Positions 1 to 11,440 of a DNA stretch of 64,000 bases are shown piece after piece. This DNA is from Parasponia andersonii (Eukaryota; Streptophyta; Magnoliopsida; Rosales; Cannabaceae). A program made the translations under genes and the position numbers. The stretch spans positions 197,681 through 261,680 of the forward strand of contig JXTB01000296.1 in the NCBI GenBank assembly GCA_002914805.1. The letters are read 5' to 3'. Each line of letters starts with the position of its first letter. Position 1 is the stretch's first letter. Below the pieces are notes generated by a model. That model worked only from the letters and a program-made list of their open reading frames with translations, did not search any database and had not been told where the DNA came from.

Positions 1-2513
1 TAAATGATATTGTCTCTCCTCATCCCTGGTCCTACTGCTCCTGGGAAGGACATGGACATTTTCTTGAGGTCTTTGGTTGATGAGTTGAAGGAATTATGGT
101 TGAATGGTGTTAAAACGTGAGATGCAGTAAGTGGTAACACGTTCTGTATGCGAGTTGCAATGATGTAGACCATTAATGATTATCCAGCATATGCCTTAAT
201 GTCAGGTTGGAGTACAAAAGGCTATAAAGCCTGCCTAACTTGTAATGAAGAAACTCTATTTGTGGGGATCCGAAGTAAGGTATCATATATTAGGCATAAA
301 AGCTTTCTTTCGATAGATGATAAAATGAGGAGGAGTAGACAATATGATGGTCAATATGACTTAAGGCTGTCGCCCAACAAGTACTCCGAAGATGATATTT
401 TGAGTTAGTTAGTTGACTTATAGATTAGGTTGCCTAGGAAACACAAAGATTATGACAGAGTGAAGTGGAAACATATTGCAGTCGAGCTAAATTGATCGAA
501 AAAAAGCATTTTTTTTTAGTTTGACTATTGGCAGCACTTGTTACAGAGAAATAATTTAGATTTCATTCACATTAAGAAAAATGCATGTGACAGTATCTTG
601 GAACTCTCTTGAGCATCGAGGGGAAATCAAAAGACACAGATAAGGCTAAACTTGATCTTATAGATATGAATATTCGTAAGGAGTTACATTTATACAAAGT
701 GGGAAACAAGTGGAAGAAGCCACATGCTTCTTACACTTTAAGTCATGGGGAGTGAATGAAATTCTGTCAATTTATCAAGTCAGTCCAATTTCCTGATGGA
801 TTTGCTTCTAACTGAGTGAAATAGAAGACAAGATATCTAGTTTGACATGACTATCGTGTCTTGTTCCAATGTCTTCTACCTACTAGGATTAGACCGTATT
901 TGAAAAAGGAAATTCGGGAGACTATCACTGAGTTGTACATTTTCTTCCAAAAGCTTTATGCACTCTCATTGAATATGGCCATTCTAGAAAAGCTACAAAA
1001 GGATATTGCAACCATATTATCTAAGTTGGAAAGAATATTTCTACCCGCCTTCTTTGATATAATGATTCACTTCATTCTCCATTTACTAGAAAAGGCAATA
1101 CAGGGTGATCCCGTTCATTTTCGATGGATGTACTCAATTGAGCAGGCCACAGGAGTTTATAAACAGTATGTTCGAAATTAGGCATGCCCAGAAGGGTCTA
1201 TTGCTGAAGCGCATGTCATTATAGAGGCGCTAATATTTTGCTCCAATTATTTGCGGGGTGTCAAAACTCAATTCAATCGACCCGAACGTAATGAAATTGC
1301 AATTGATGCTCGACCAAACCACTTATTATCAGTCTTTAAGTCTGTTGGTCACCCACTGGGTAAAAAAGATATTATTATTCTTAATCCTTCTGATCAGCTT
1401 AAAGCTGAGTGGTACATAATGAACAAGTGTCAGGAAGTACAAAAATATCTTGAGTAAGTAATTTATACCCATCTATGCTTTTGTTCAATGTTATTAGAAC
1501 TTCCTTAATGTATGACACTACATACATGTAGTGAGCATATGAGAGAGTTAGAGGGCTAAAGGTAGTGCAAACCTAGAACGACAACAAGAAGTTGAGTTTC
1601 CTGCATAGTTTAAATCCCAAGTAAGCTTCTCTGGTATAATTTCCTAAACTTCACTAATCTTTGCACCGAATTATGTGTTATCTAATGATTTTTTTATATT
1701 AGATAAATTAATTACGAACATCAAGTTCAGATGAGCTCAACAATGAATTGTATGCATTGGCTAGTAGATCCAACTTCTCAAATTCCTCCTACCCTGGTTA
1801 TGTGGTGAATGGGGTAAAGTTTCTACTTGATAAGCGTGACAGTAAACATAAACCTAGAATTATGGTGTCCGTGTTCTTAGATCTGATGGAAACTACTTAT
1901 ATGGTATACTGGAACAAGTTATAGAGTTGTCATATATTTTGTCATATATTAAAGGGTGCAACATGGTATTCTTTAGATGCAGGTGGTTCGACACTGATCC
2001 GAGAAAAAAAGGGATTTAGCTAGACGAATAATTCACAAGTATATACACAGGTGCTTACTGGTACAAAGATGACCTATTTATATTTGCATCACAAGCAGAG
2101 CTGATTTATTACACCAATGATGATAAGAATGGGCCATTATGGAAACTTTTAACAAGTATATGCCTGAAACATATGAGACTTTCCGGATGCGGTAGATGTT
2201 TTTGATATTGCATTAATAAGCATTGATGTTCCTGTTTTGTAAGAAGCATTCTTTGTCATTCCAATTATGGGTTGAGCTTCTCGAAATGGATAATGTTCTA
2301 TTTCATCGGGAAGACATTGAACCAGATGAAGTTGACAATATTGATGACCTTATCTGTCAAGCTCGTGTTGTGACCCCTAATGTCTTCTTAGTTAATGATG
2401 ATCAGTTCGAAGACTATACTTTAGAGGAATACAGTGATCAAGAAGTTGAACTTGATGACGATAGTGATACAAGTTCTGAAGAAGAGAATGGAATATCTGA
2501 TAATGTAACATAA
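1..2513 (+). pseudogene. TNP2-like CACTA transposase, fragmented
   Basis: Translated pieces in changing frames follow the order of plant TNP2 transposases. Positions 1-480 give Transposase_21-like peptides, including LIPGPTAPGK and MSGWSTKGYKACLTC. Positions 861-1300 give a DUF4218-like stretch (ITELYIFFQKLY, FRWMYSIEQATGVYKQYVRN, then RGVKTQFNRPERNE). About 1750-2160 gives a DUF4216-like stretch (WFDTDPRKK, YKDDLFIFASQAELIYYTND). The acidic C-terminal tail ends at 2513. In active elements this protein cuts and joins the ends. Stops and shifts separate every segment, so this copy cannot make a full protein. The acidic tail DDDSDTSSEEE is usual for the family. Confidence 0.85.
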
Positions 2514-2614
2514 TTTTATATTCTAGTATGTGTAGAATTTTGAAAATTTTGTGTTTATTATTTTTTATATTGCTATGTAACATTTCTAAACTACGATAAT
2601 GTTTTTTTTGTAGG

Positions 2615-4130
2615 ATGTCTAGCTATGGGAGTGCTCCCTTAGCAACTAGTGGTGCATCTGGTTCCAACTCTGGAGATGAAAGACATGATCCTAAGGGAAA
2701 GAAGGTTAGGGAAGAGACGAGAGGTTGTTCAATCGAAAAAGAACTTAGAAGGCTTAAGACTGACAAATTGAAGGTCGAGTTTTGTGAGAAGACAGGGAAG
2801 CCTATCCTAGATCATGGCAAGATGTTCTTGAACATTCTTGCCAAGATAGTTAGAGACACCATCCTAGCTTCCACTCCGACATGAAAGGATATGGAGGAAG
2901 AAGACATTAAGCTCATCTTGAACAGATGAAGGTGAATGAGTTTCCTAAAATATTTATTTTAAGCCATTTTAAAAAAAGCCTTTATTAATAATTGTCCATT
3001 TTAATTTTGCAGGTAAAGTTTGATTATCCTCGGTCCGATGCACTCTTCATGGACTCTATTGAGCAGTCAATGATGGCATATTTACGAGATTGGCCAACAT
3101 GATCCGGAATCATTTTATGAAAGTGGGGGGTAAGAGGCATATGGCTTTTATTAAGGCTAATCCGTACAAGAATGTTCCCTTCGATCAGTGGAATATTTTG
3201 TGTGATCGTTTCGATTCTCTAGAGTTTGAGGTAATTAATATATTACAAAAAAAAATTAATTATTAAAAATAAATTATAATCAATGGTGAAATTAACAACT
3301 TGTGTATTTTTGCAGAAACTCTTGACTCGAAACTCAGAAAATTGGTCTAAGCAATTGTATTTTCTTACACAGGGGTAGTCTACTATGATTAGCCAGATGA
3401 AGGCAAAGGTAAGAAAGTCAAACATTTTCTCTACTCATTACAAAATATACTATAACCAAATAATCTACTTTATTTTCCTACTTTTCATAGGGCAACCCAG
3501 AGACCGAAGAGCTTATGAGCCTTATCGACTACTTCAAGAACCGTCATCTTAAGCCGTCTGGTTGGCAGAACGAGTACACCCAGGAGAAATATGTAAGAAT
3601 TCATTCTCTTTGTTTAAAATATTTAATTTGCATATATAAATTATAATTACTTTAATTTTTATTTTATTTTGTAGGCGGAGATGGTTGCGTCCAGGGTGGA
3701 GGTGCTCACTTAAACTCAGTCTCATGCTCAGTCTGAGCTTGGGAATAATGCCTCGTCTGCTGATTTTGTGGTGGGGCCAAAACAGGTTAATGAATTTCAG
3801 ATCATGTCCAAGGCTTTAGGGACTAGATCTAGTTAGCAGAAAGGGTTGGAGGCACTCCCTCTGCTAAAAAGTATAGGAGGACAGAGGGCTACTAGCATGA
3901 GACAAGTCGCTGAGACCATCGCCACCTTGAAGCAGCAGCTAGCTGAGAAAGATGCGGAGCACGCACGGCGGATCGACGAGACTCAATGACAAATGGCCAA
4001 AAAGGAAGTAGAGAACTAATGTCGGCTCGAGGAGACTCAACAATAACTCAATGAGCAAAATCAGATACTTCAAACATTGATTGTAAAGCTCGGCATCAAG
4101 ATGCCACCGCCTCTATCTCCAGAATTATAG
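2615..4130 (+). pseudogene. Second CACTA gene (Transposase_24 / TNPA-side protein), multi-exon, broken
   Basis: It begins with ATG at 2615 after an acceptor-like TTTGTAG and encodes a Ser/Gly-rich N-terminus followed by a segment resembling the plant En/Spm Transposase_24 family. Intron-exon structure is still readable. Acceptors lie near 3012 (TTTTGCAG), 3315 (TTTGCAG), 3490 (TTCATAG) and 3676 (TTTTGTAG). Donors lie near 3230 (GTAATT), 3409 (GTAAGA) and 3592 (GTAAGA). The last exon, about 3676-4130, encodes a Glu/Gln-rich coiled-coil-like tail with LKQQLAEKDAEHARRIDETQ and ends PPPLSPEL-stop. In-frame stops occur in the middle exons and the last one. In this family the second protein is thought to bind the subterminal repeats that follow it. 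Confidence 0.65.
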
Positions 4131-4318
4131 ATATTTTTTATTTTAGAATATGTTCTAATTTTAGATACAATTTGTATATTTTCTTTATTTAATAAAATTT
4201 GTGTTAATATATCTTCTTCCAAATTTTAATATGTTAGTTAACCAAATTAATTACTAATTATTAATTAATAAATAATTATAACAATCAATTAAATAAATTT
4301 TTTTAACAAATTAATAAA

Positions 4319-4849
4319 ATTTTTGCCGATGCAAAATTGCGTCAGTAAAAGATTATTTATATTCTACGAAAATATATTCACCAACAGGTTTTGTCATCGG
4401 TAAAAGTATTTTTATTTTTAAGAATATTTTCTAGATATATTTTCACCAATGCATTTTGTCGTCGGAAAATGTATTGTACGTTTTTTAATTTTTTCCTTTA
4501 ATAACTTTCCCTGATGCATAAATACATCAGTAATTCTTTAACTTTTACCGATACGTTTATTCGTCGGTAAAAGTTAAGTAGATTTTGAATATGGTCATAT
4601 TTTTGCCGACAGAAAACTTTTGCCGACGCAAACCGTACGTCGGTAAAACTCACTAATGCATTAGCAAAGATTACTTTTTCTAACGAAATTAAATTTTCGC
4701 CGGAAAATGATATTTAGCTACAGTCTTACATCGATGATAGTCGCCGATGAAGAATTGTGTCAGTAATTGTTAAATACCTTTCGCTAACGATTTTATGCTA
4801 CTTTTTCCGATGATAAAATACGTCGGTGAAAATCAAGTTTCTAGTATTG
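4319..4849 (+). repeat. CACTA subterminal palindrome array and 3' terminal inverted repeat
   Basis: About eight imperfect palindromic units of roughly 30 bp are spaced 40-70 bp apart. Each reads roughly TTTTgCCGACG...CGTCGGTAAAA. The clearest are near 4322, 4379, 4441, 4507, 4546, 4617, 4740 and 4802. The array ends in TTTCTAGTATTG. This is the arrangement of TNPA-type binding sites at CACTA ends, where the DNA-binding protein brings the two termini together. Confidence 0.7.
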
Positions 4850-5856
4850 ATCCGTATAAAAGTTCTTAAAATAACTCACAAGTTGATTTCCGAAGTATTA
4901 AAATCACCTATAAGGGTAAGTATTGAAAAAGCCAGGTACTTTAAAGCTTAAAAATGTACCTATTTACAAAATTTTAAAATGTTTTCATATCATGTAAACA
5001 AAGTGTTTAATTGTTAATCGAACTCCCTTACATACATCCACTTATAAGTATTCTGAATAAATATTTATAAAGAAAAGTAGGAATATACAAAAATCAAGAT
5101 GGAACAAACCAAGAAGAATACATATGTCTTCAAAGCGACACTACTAGCTAGCTGAATGTCTATCCTGATCGCGTAAACCTGAAAAACAAAAATAGGTGGT
5201 AAGCACCTGAAAAATAAAGATAGCTGGTGAGCTTACGAATACTAAGTAAGAATTCATTTACCATTTTTATATAGATTTGATTTAACAAATCTATATATTT
5301 AGTATTTTTTTCAAATCAATTTATAAAAATAAGTCCATAATAAGAACGGAGCAGATTGGTTACGATTTTTTAATTACTCTCGGTATCTACGAATGTTAAT
5401 CATAATATTATAATCATTCTATTAATCATTCTTTTAGATACAAAGATAATTTAAAGACTGTTTTAGTTGATACAACCGTAGTTCACTAGAAAATTGATTT
5501 CCATCTATCAGGTGAGAAAATGACCTTCGGTACGACTTAAGTTAATAATAAGACCAGCTATAGTAATATTTTAAATTTAAATTTTAAGTACCTATAAATT
5601 ATAAATTTTAAATGATAAAATTTCAAAATTTATATACCGATGAAATTTGTTGTCCTTTCAAAGTGGGTTATTCTTTGGTAAGAAAACATTAAGTACCAAA
5701 CTTTTAATGAATAAAATTTATTTATTCAAATATATATGGTAATAGTACAATAACTAAATTGATAAATGAAACAAAGAAAATTATGAAAAACCAAATTTTT
5801 TTGTCGGAAATGTAAAATAAATATAAAATCATAAATTAAAATATAATCTCAAAAAG
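4850..5856. other. AT-rich intergenic stretch, no gene
   Basis: No open frame or known domain is seen. Around 5155-5245 two similar phrases (CCTGAAAAACAAAAATAGGTGG and a diverged copy about 40 bp later) resemble sequences common in Ty3/gypsy LTRs of plants. A degraded LTR is possible but not supported by ends. Confidence 0.4.
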
Positions 5857-6760
5857 ACACCCTTTGTTTTAACTTACCACTACATTTACCCTTCTGCTTT
5901 TATAAACTCAAAAATATCCTCCCTACTTTCTAAAATTATATATATAAAAAAAAGATACCTTCCCTCTATCTTATTGGTCAAACTTTTTACAAAATACTTT
6001 CTAAATAATATTAATACCTTAGAGATATCGATATCTAGCTAGGGATGATAATTTTACCCCCCAACTTAATTGCCTATTTGTACCTGACCTTAATGGGGCG
6101 GATAATACCCAGTTATTCAGGCAAAGGGAGCTAGTACGAATACTAAGTGAAAAATCTAATCTAGGTACACAGCAAGTATGGTATTATCATTAGATTTTTT
6201 TTCTTTTCAAATTCTTATTTTTTTTTATTTTTCAAATTATTCAAATAATATATTTTTTTAAATTCTTAATTGGGTATGGGTACCGGTGGCTACCCATCAA
6301 CCCGTGTGGGTACTACCCAAACCCACCCACCAATTTAAACGGGTAAATGGGGTAGGTATGGATTTGATTTTTTCTCACAGGATAGTCGTACCCACCCCAA
6401 ACACGACCTGTTACCATCCCTATATTTAGCCAACTTTCTATTTTTTTGAAAATTAAAATCTTAAAAATTATTGAAAAAAAGAAAAAAAATTATCAATATT
6501 TCTTTATAATCCGGAGAAAAAAAGTAATATTCTTTTTCTATTTTTTTTAAAGAAAAACCTAATTAGTTAGTGTGAGATTTTTTCATAATAGGTTTTTAAA
6601 ATATATGCAAGAGTATTTCAAATATTTCATACTAAAAGTATGACCAAAAGGGATATACAAAGAGAGTAAAATTTTTCCTTTCGTTTTGAAGAATAAGGGA
6701 TACTTTTATGTTTTGTGAAAATAGAGGACTAAGTGTGATATTTGGTCAAAATAGAGGGTA
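5857..6760. mobile_element. Long-terminal-inverted-repeat (foldback/MULE-like) non-coding element
   Basis: The left end (ACACCCTTTGTTTTAACTTA from 5857) and the reverse complement of the right end (TACCCTCTATTTTGACCAAA, up to 6760) match over roughly 65-70 bp, including the downstream ATATCC/GTATCC blocks. The interior is AT-rich and non-coding apart from the nested hAT miniature element at 6040-6422. A diverged relative lies at about 61800-62140 in the opposite orientation. Boundaries are approximate and no target duplication was identified, so the superfamily is open. Confidence 0.45.
6040..6422. mobile_element. Non-autonomous hAT miniature element (MITE), 383 bp
   Basis: The ends are inverted: TAGGGATGATAA at 6040 and TTACCATCCCTA ending at 6422. 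Flanking 8-bp duplications are TATCTAGC (6032-6039) and TATTTAGC (6423-6430), 7 of 8 identical, which is the hAT signature length. Subterminal C-runs and ACCCACC motifs are typical. There is no coding capacity. The ends resemble those of the 3.8-kb hAT at 47179-50989 (TAGGAATGGCAA / TTGCCATCCCTA), so a related transposase could have moved it. Confidence 0.85.
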
Positions 6761-6774
6761 TGTTTTTTTAAAAA

Positions 6775-6864
6775 AAATATTCGTATGTTAAACTAGTCAA
6801 ACGTAAGTTTTTTTTTTTTAAATATTCGTATGTTAAAGTAGTCAAACGTAAGTTTTTTTTTTCT
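6775..6864. repeat. Tandem duplication, 45-bp unit x 2
   Basis: Two adjacent copies begin AAATATTCGTATGTTAAA and share AGTCAAACGTAAG followed by a T-run. They differ at one or two bases plus T-run length. Confidence 0.85.
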
Positions 6865-7060
6865 AAAACTAAACAAAGTAGAAATCCCTTATTACTAATC
6901 GTCCCCCGAAAATCGTCCAAATTGTTATCCTCTTCCACCTAACGATAAACATATGTCGCAGGTCATAATCGAGCTCGCATTTGGAACCTGTACATCTGAC
7001 GCTGGGAGCGGATGAGGCGCTAAAATGAACCTGGCTACAACTCCTTGTTGGATCTCCAAG

Positions 7061-7179
7061 GCATAACGAGGTGTCGATAAGCGTGAGGTGTTAATAAGCA
7101 CGTATTGTTACCATAAGCAGGAGGTATTAAATGTAAGCATGAGGTGTTAGAATGTGAGCATGAGGTGTAAAATGGGAAA
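7061..7179. repeat. Degenerate short tandem repeat, about six ~20-bp units
   Basis: Units starting GCAT/GCGT/GCAG followed by GAGGTGTTA-like sequence occur at 7061, 7081, 7098, 7117, 7137 and 7158 (unit lengths 17-22 bp). The last two share GCATGAGGTGT exactly. No function is evident. Confidence 0.6.
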
Positions 7180-7571
7180 GCACATAATGGAAAGGACTTG
7201 CTAGGTGTTAAAATTGCAGATAAGATCAGTGGCACTAGTTGTCAAAATTTTAAATACGATAAATGGCAACTTGTGACAAAAGGTTAGATAGCACAATCTA
7301 AATAGGTTTATGGTAATGACTATGATGCTAGATTGAGAGGTAGCTTAAACCTATAAACAGGCGCTTTAGGATGAGTTGTAGATATAAGCGAGAGAGACTC
7401 TTTTTTGTAACATGTTTTAGAAAGAAAGGAAAAAAGGAAAAAAAAAAAATAGTGCGAGAGAGAGATTTGAAGACAGACAAGAAGAACAAGACAAGTGAAG
7501 ATTATTAAATATTTTTATTGTATTACAAAAGCATAATAAGTACAAGTATTTTTTAAATGTTACGTGAAATA

Positions 7572-9473
7572 TGTCACAACCCAAGGCCGGGGTCAGTGAC
7601 AGAATAGGTATTTCATAAAATAGAAATACCGAAAAATATTTTTTTTTTTAAAATTGACTCCATTAATTCTAAAATTTGCCTCAGTGACTCTAATCTTTCA
7701 AAACTGGCCTTCACAAAATTTTTAATTGAAAATAAAACTCCACAGTTATGCATCACTCATCGAACATAGATCGTGATTAAAACAATTGTTTAATAGTCAT
7801 GTATTACAAATCATCTCACATTCAAACACAAACATAAGTAATACAAACTGTGTCCAAATCTCATATTCTAGTTTATAAAGTTTAATGAAAACCAAATTCT
7901 TATTCAAATTTAAAAATTTCACAAGTCTTGTAGGAATTTACCAAAATATAAATAAACTAGTTATTCTGCAAATGACTCGATCTAGTTTTTCTGGTCCAAA
8001 TCACATTAAGTGCCACTTGAGGAGAAGAAAAGGGTGAGCTAGTGCCCAGTAGAGAATCTATTTCAAGATTTTATATATATAAGAAATATACTCATGTTGA
8101 AAGTCCTGCATAGTTAGTAGTCCACTCAAATAGTTCACAAATCCAAGTGGAAATCATAGTCCAATAGTTCAAACATTTCAAACTATTGTTAAATATCCAT
8201 AAAATCAGTACATATCTATTCAAATCAACATATAACCATGTATGCAATCATGATATCTTAGTGGATCACTCGTAAGTACGAGCCACCTAAAGAGGCACTG
8301 TATGTCTGACCACCCGATGTGGAGAATTGTATGTCTGATCACCCAATGTAGGGCATCGTAAATATGTGAATATATGCAAATATTATATGAACGACAAAAG
8401 AAGGATATGCATAATTTTCACAAAATCTCAAAATAATCCATGTATTGTTTTTTAATCAAACAATAATTAGTTCATAAATTGTATTAGATTTTCTAAGAAT
8501 TTCGGCATTATAACAACCATTTTTGATCGAAATCCAATTTCCTCTAGAAAACAGTTTCAAACAGTATATATATGACATACCAACTAGTGTGACATGCCTC
8601 CCAAGCAGTTTATATCTTAAATTAGATCAAACCAGATATAAACATAATTTTTATAAATCATTTCACGAAATTCTATATTTATCAAAAATATGTGAAAATC
8701 AAAATTAAACCAATTTGAAGATCAAGTAATCGAATTCCTAACTCAATCAAGCATCCAACTAGCATTACAAGGCTATGGAGAAAGTTTGGCGACATTTGCG
8801 TGTCATTTGGAAGAGTGGATGTCGTTTTCGAACCTTTGGTTCCATGGTTTGAAAACTTAATTTTCAAACAGAGCTTCAAATCATGAAACGGATTTCACTA
8901 CTGAATTCAGAATACCACTATATTGCCCGTAAGAAGATGAGTCCACGGTAACCAGTTTCATGGCGAACGGTGGATGAAATCGACTCCGGCGAGAAAAATA
9001 AGCTGCAGAGTTTTTCGCCATTTTCTGGCAATCGCAGGCTCTGATGCGGCTGGTTCTGGTGGCGGAAGCTTCGTCCAACGACAGCGCTTTATTTCCGGGT
9101 AGCAACGAGCTTCGACGATAACCGGAGGAAGAGCGTCGGTGGTTGGCGTGAAAGAGCGCCACAGGGGCCTCGTGGGAGAAGAAGGAAAATATGGGAGTTT
9201 TAAGGGTAATTTCTATAACTGTAGCACCACATGTCAGCACCACAATCAATGGGCACTATTTTAGTTATTTACATTGTGACCCAATTTTCTGAAAATCTTC
9301 TCAAAAACATCCTTGAATAATTACACTTTGACCCTAATTTTCAAATTTTCTTCGCACTTTTGTCCAAACAAATCTAGACCTAAATCTGTCAAGATTCATC
9401 CAATTTTTTTTTTTGAAAAAAAATTTTGGTCAAAAGACCACAATACCTGTTCTTAAAAATAAGGGGTTTTACA
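7572..9473 (-). repeat. Solo LTR of a Ty3/gypsy element (minus strand), 1902 bp
   Basis: Read on the minus strand it begins TGTAAAACCCCTTATTTTTA and ends GGGTTGTGACA, the TG...CA form and the same end style as the gypsy LTRs at 13317 and 45180. Flanking pentamers AAATA (7567-7571) and AAGTA (9474-9478) match at 4 of 5 positions. No primer site, gag or pol adjoins either side, so it is a solo LTR left by recombination. Small open frames inside it are not considered genes. Confidence 0.7.
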
Positions 9474-9825
9474 AAGTATGTGGCTATTTAGATGTACTAT
9501 GTATACAAACATAGATCTAGGGGTTTGGTGATTGTGTAGAGAAGAAGATGAGAATCCCTTAATGAGGCAAGAGTTCCGAGAAAGGGTACAACAAAAAGAT
9601 CTTTTAGCGAGACAGTATTTACGACATTTGTGTTTATTGTTGTAAAAATATATGTAACACAACATTTTTCATTTGTGTCATTAAGAGGTTATGTGGACAA
9701 TATTCAATGACATTGGAGGAAAAAAATGTCTTGAAATTAACTGTGTAGGATGAGATAAAAATATTACTGAAATATTATATATAATGACATATTTAAAATG
9801 TTATAGTATGTGCCTCTAAAATTTT

Positions 9826-9935
9826 AATTTGAAACAAGTCATTTTCGAAGGTATCGATCATTCACTGAATATAACATTTGAATTTGAAACAAGTCATTTT
9901 CGAAGGTATCGATCATTCACTGAATATAACATTTG
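9826..9935. repeat. Perfect 55-bp tandem duplication
   Basis: Both copies (9826-9880 and 9881-9935) begin AATTTGAAACAAGTCATTTT and are identical throughout, so the duplication is recent relative to the surrounding decay. It lies in otherwise featureless sequence between two solo LTRs. A (TA)n microsatellite follows at about 10039-10073. Confidence 0.9.
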
Positions 9936-10132
9936 AGAATTACAGATAAAAGATATTCAACATTTAATTTGTTACTGGAACGTAAACCAAATAATTTTAT
10001 TAAAAAAAGATAAATAAATGTTGATTTAATTTCTCCGCATATATATATATATATATTATATATATATATATATGTAAGATAGAAGAGAAAACTTTTCTAA
10101 TTATCTCAAAATTTATGAAAGTGGGATAGAAT

Positions 10133-10959
10133 TGTTGGAAAAATGGGTTAAGGAAACAATTTGGGCTTGGCTCGGGCTTGGAAGCCCAAGTGGATTTTAA
10201 AGATTAAAATTTGTTATGAAACCCATTTTCATAGACCATTTTGAAGCTAAAAATTGAGTGGGATCCACATCTTGTTGATAAAAGATCTTAGTGAATTCTT
10301 GTTCTCCTCTGCGAGGACATCGATTTCGTATATTCACACGCTCAAAATGGTGCACGGATGAATGAGAAATTGTTGCTCAAAAGTGCACCATTGAAATGGA
10401 AAATGAAAGGAAAATATTATAATCCCACATTGGTGGGAAATGCATGGTGCAAGTGGTTTATATAGAACCTTGTTTTGTGATGGTGGTAAGAATAACAACC
10501 ACAGATGCTCTCTCAGGCGCGCGCAGGGGGGGTGCAAATCTTCGGGGTTGGGCCTGAATTTGCATGGGCTCGTGTGTGCCCGCACCTGTGGACACGAATG
10601 CCGGGCCGGGCCGAAACTTAGACATAGTAAGCCCAACCTTTTGTTACCAAGTCCCTCCTTGGAGACTATAAAAGGTGAGCTTCCCCTCCTCATTCATTCT
10701 ACACACCAAAAACAAAAGAAACAGAAGCCTTCTTAGTATTTCTAGCTAGAGTTCTAGTGTGTTTGAGTTCAAAGCTATCCAGTTCGTTCGTAGAGTGGAG
10801 GTATTGGTGCTCGCTTACAAATCCTCAAGCATTCTGGTGGAGGGAGCGAATCAGTTTTAAGGACTCTGTGTGGAACACAGCCCTCGACGGTCAACAATCC
10901 TTTGTATTGAAGTGCTATCGAAATTCTACTCAAAGTTGGAGCATAATATTTCGGTAACA
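10133..10959 (+). repeat. Probable solo LTR (copia-like), 827 bp
   Basis: It starts TGTTGGAAAAATGGG and ends ATTTCGGTAACA. Inside are a TATA box at 10667 (CTATAAAAGG) and a CA-rich leader, as in plant LTR promoters. It is much more GC-rich than its flanks. No PBS follows. Flanking pentamers AGAAT and TTATT do not match, so the right boundary may be wrong or the flank has diverged. Open frames on both strands here are short and share no protein family I recognise. Confidence 0.5.
10667..10674 (+). promoter_or_regulatory. TATA box of the solo LTR
   Basis: TATAAAAG lies about 290 bp before the LTR's 3' end and is followed 30-40 bp on by the CATTCTACACACC stretch, a plausible start region. This solo LTR could still drive readthrough transcription to the right. 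Confidence 0.45.
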
Positions 10960-11066
10960 TTATTTATCGAAAACATTTATTATAAACGTTTGTAACCTTA
11001 TATATTGCATGCTACAATCGGTGTGACAAGAGTTCCATTAAAAGTAGAATATGAATATAAAAAAGA

Positions 11067-11431
11067 TAAACTGCAAAAAAAACCCTAAAATTTGTGTATT
11101 CTATAATTTAAACCTTGAATTTTAAACTCTAGAAATAATACTCTAAGATTAAGAATTTTTGAAATTTCATATCCCGAATTAACTTTTTAAAGCACTTTAA
11201 TTTGTAAAAGACAATAAAACTTTCAAAATGAAGGGGAATAATAAGGATTAATCAAATTTCAATAGAATGTATTATTATTTTTTTGTTATTAAAATTAGTC
11301 AAAAAATCAATCTAAGGTAGTAATTTTCTAAAATTTTTAATCTTAAAGAATTATTTTACAAAGTTCGAATTTCAAGATTTAAACTATAGAATACTCAAAT
11401 TTCAAGGTATTTTTTTTTATTGTTCACCCTA
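11067..11431. mobile_element. Foldback/MULE-like MITE with ~100-bp inverted repeats
   Basis: The left arm (for example TGTATTCTATAATTTAAACC near 11095) is matched by the reverse complement of the right arm (GAGTATTCTATAGTTTAAAT), continuing through TAAGATTAA-like blocks for roughly 100 bp. Flanking 9-mers TAAAAAAGA (11058-11066) and AAAAAAAGA (11432-11440) could be a target duplication, but A-richness weakens this. It is non-coding. A partial relative is at 51527-51690. Confidence 0.5.
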
Positions 11432-11440
11432 AAAAAAAGA

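Larger units (their letters stand above)
1..4849 (+). mobile_element. CACTA (En/Spm-type) DNA transposon, 3' portion, decayed
   Basis: The order is that of a plant CACTA element: a TNP2-type transposase, then a second intron-containing gene, then an array of short GC-richer palindromes ending in TTTCTAGTATTG at 4838-4849. The reverse complement of that end, CAATACTAGAAA, is a one-step variant of the family's CACTA termini. The 5' end lies before the window, so the 3-bp target duplication cannot be tested. Both genes carry many stops and frame changes, so the copy is not autonomous. The family assignment is firm; the exact right end rests on the TIR-like sequence alone. Confidence 0.85.

Noticed and set aside
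8881..9249. Minus-strand open frame of 122 codons
   Set aside because: It lies wholly inside the solo gypsy LTR (7572-9473), has no recognised domain, and GC-rich LTR parts often give such frames.
10334..10736. Overlapping open frames on both strands (119 and 98 codons)
   Set aside because: Both fall in the GC-rich part of the probable solo LTR; no protein family and no conserved pattern.
10128..11050. AGAAT before 10133 repeated at 11046 as a possible target duplication for the solo LTR
   Set aside because: It would require an LTR not ending in CA, and a chance 5-mer match within 100 bp is quite likely.
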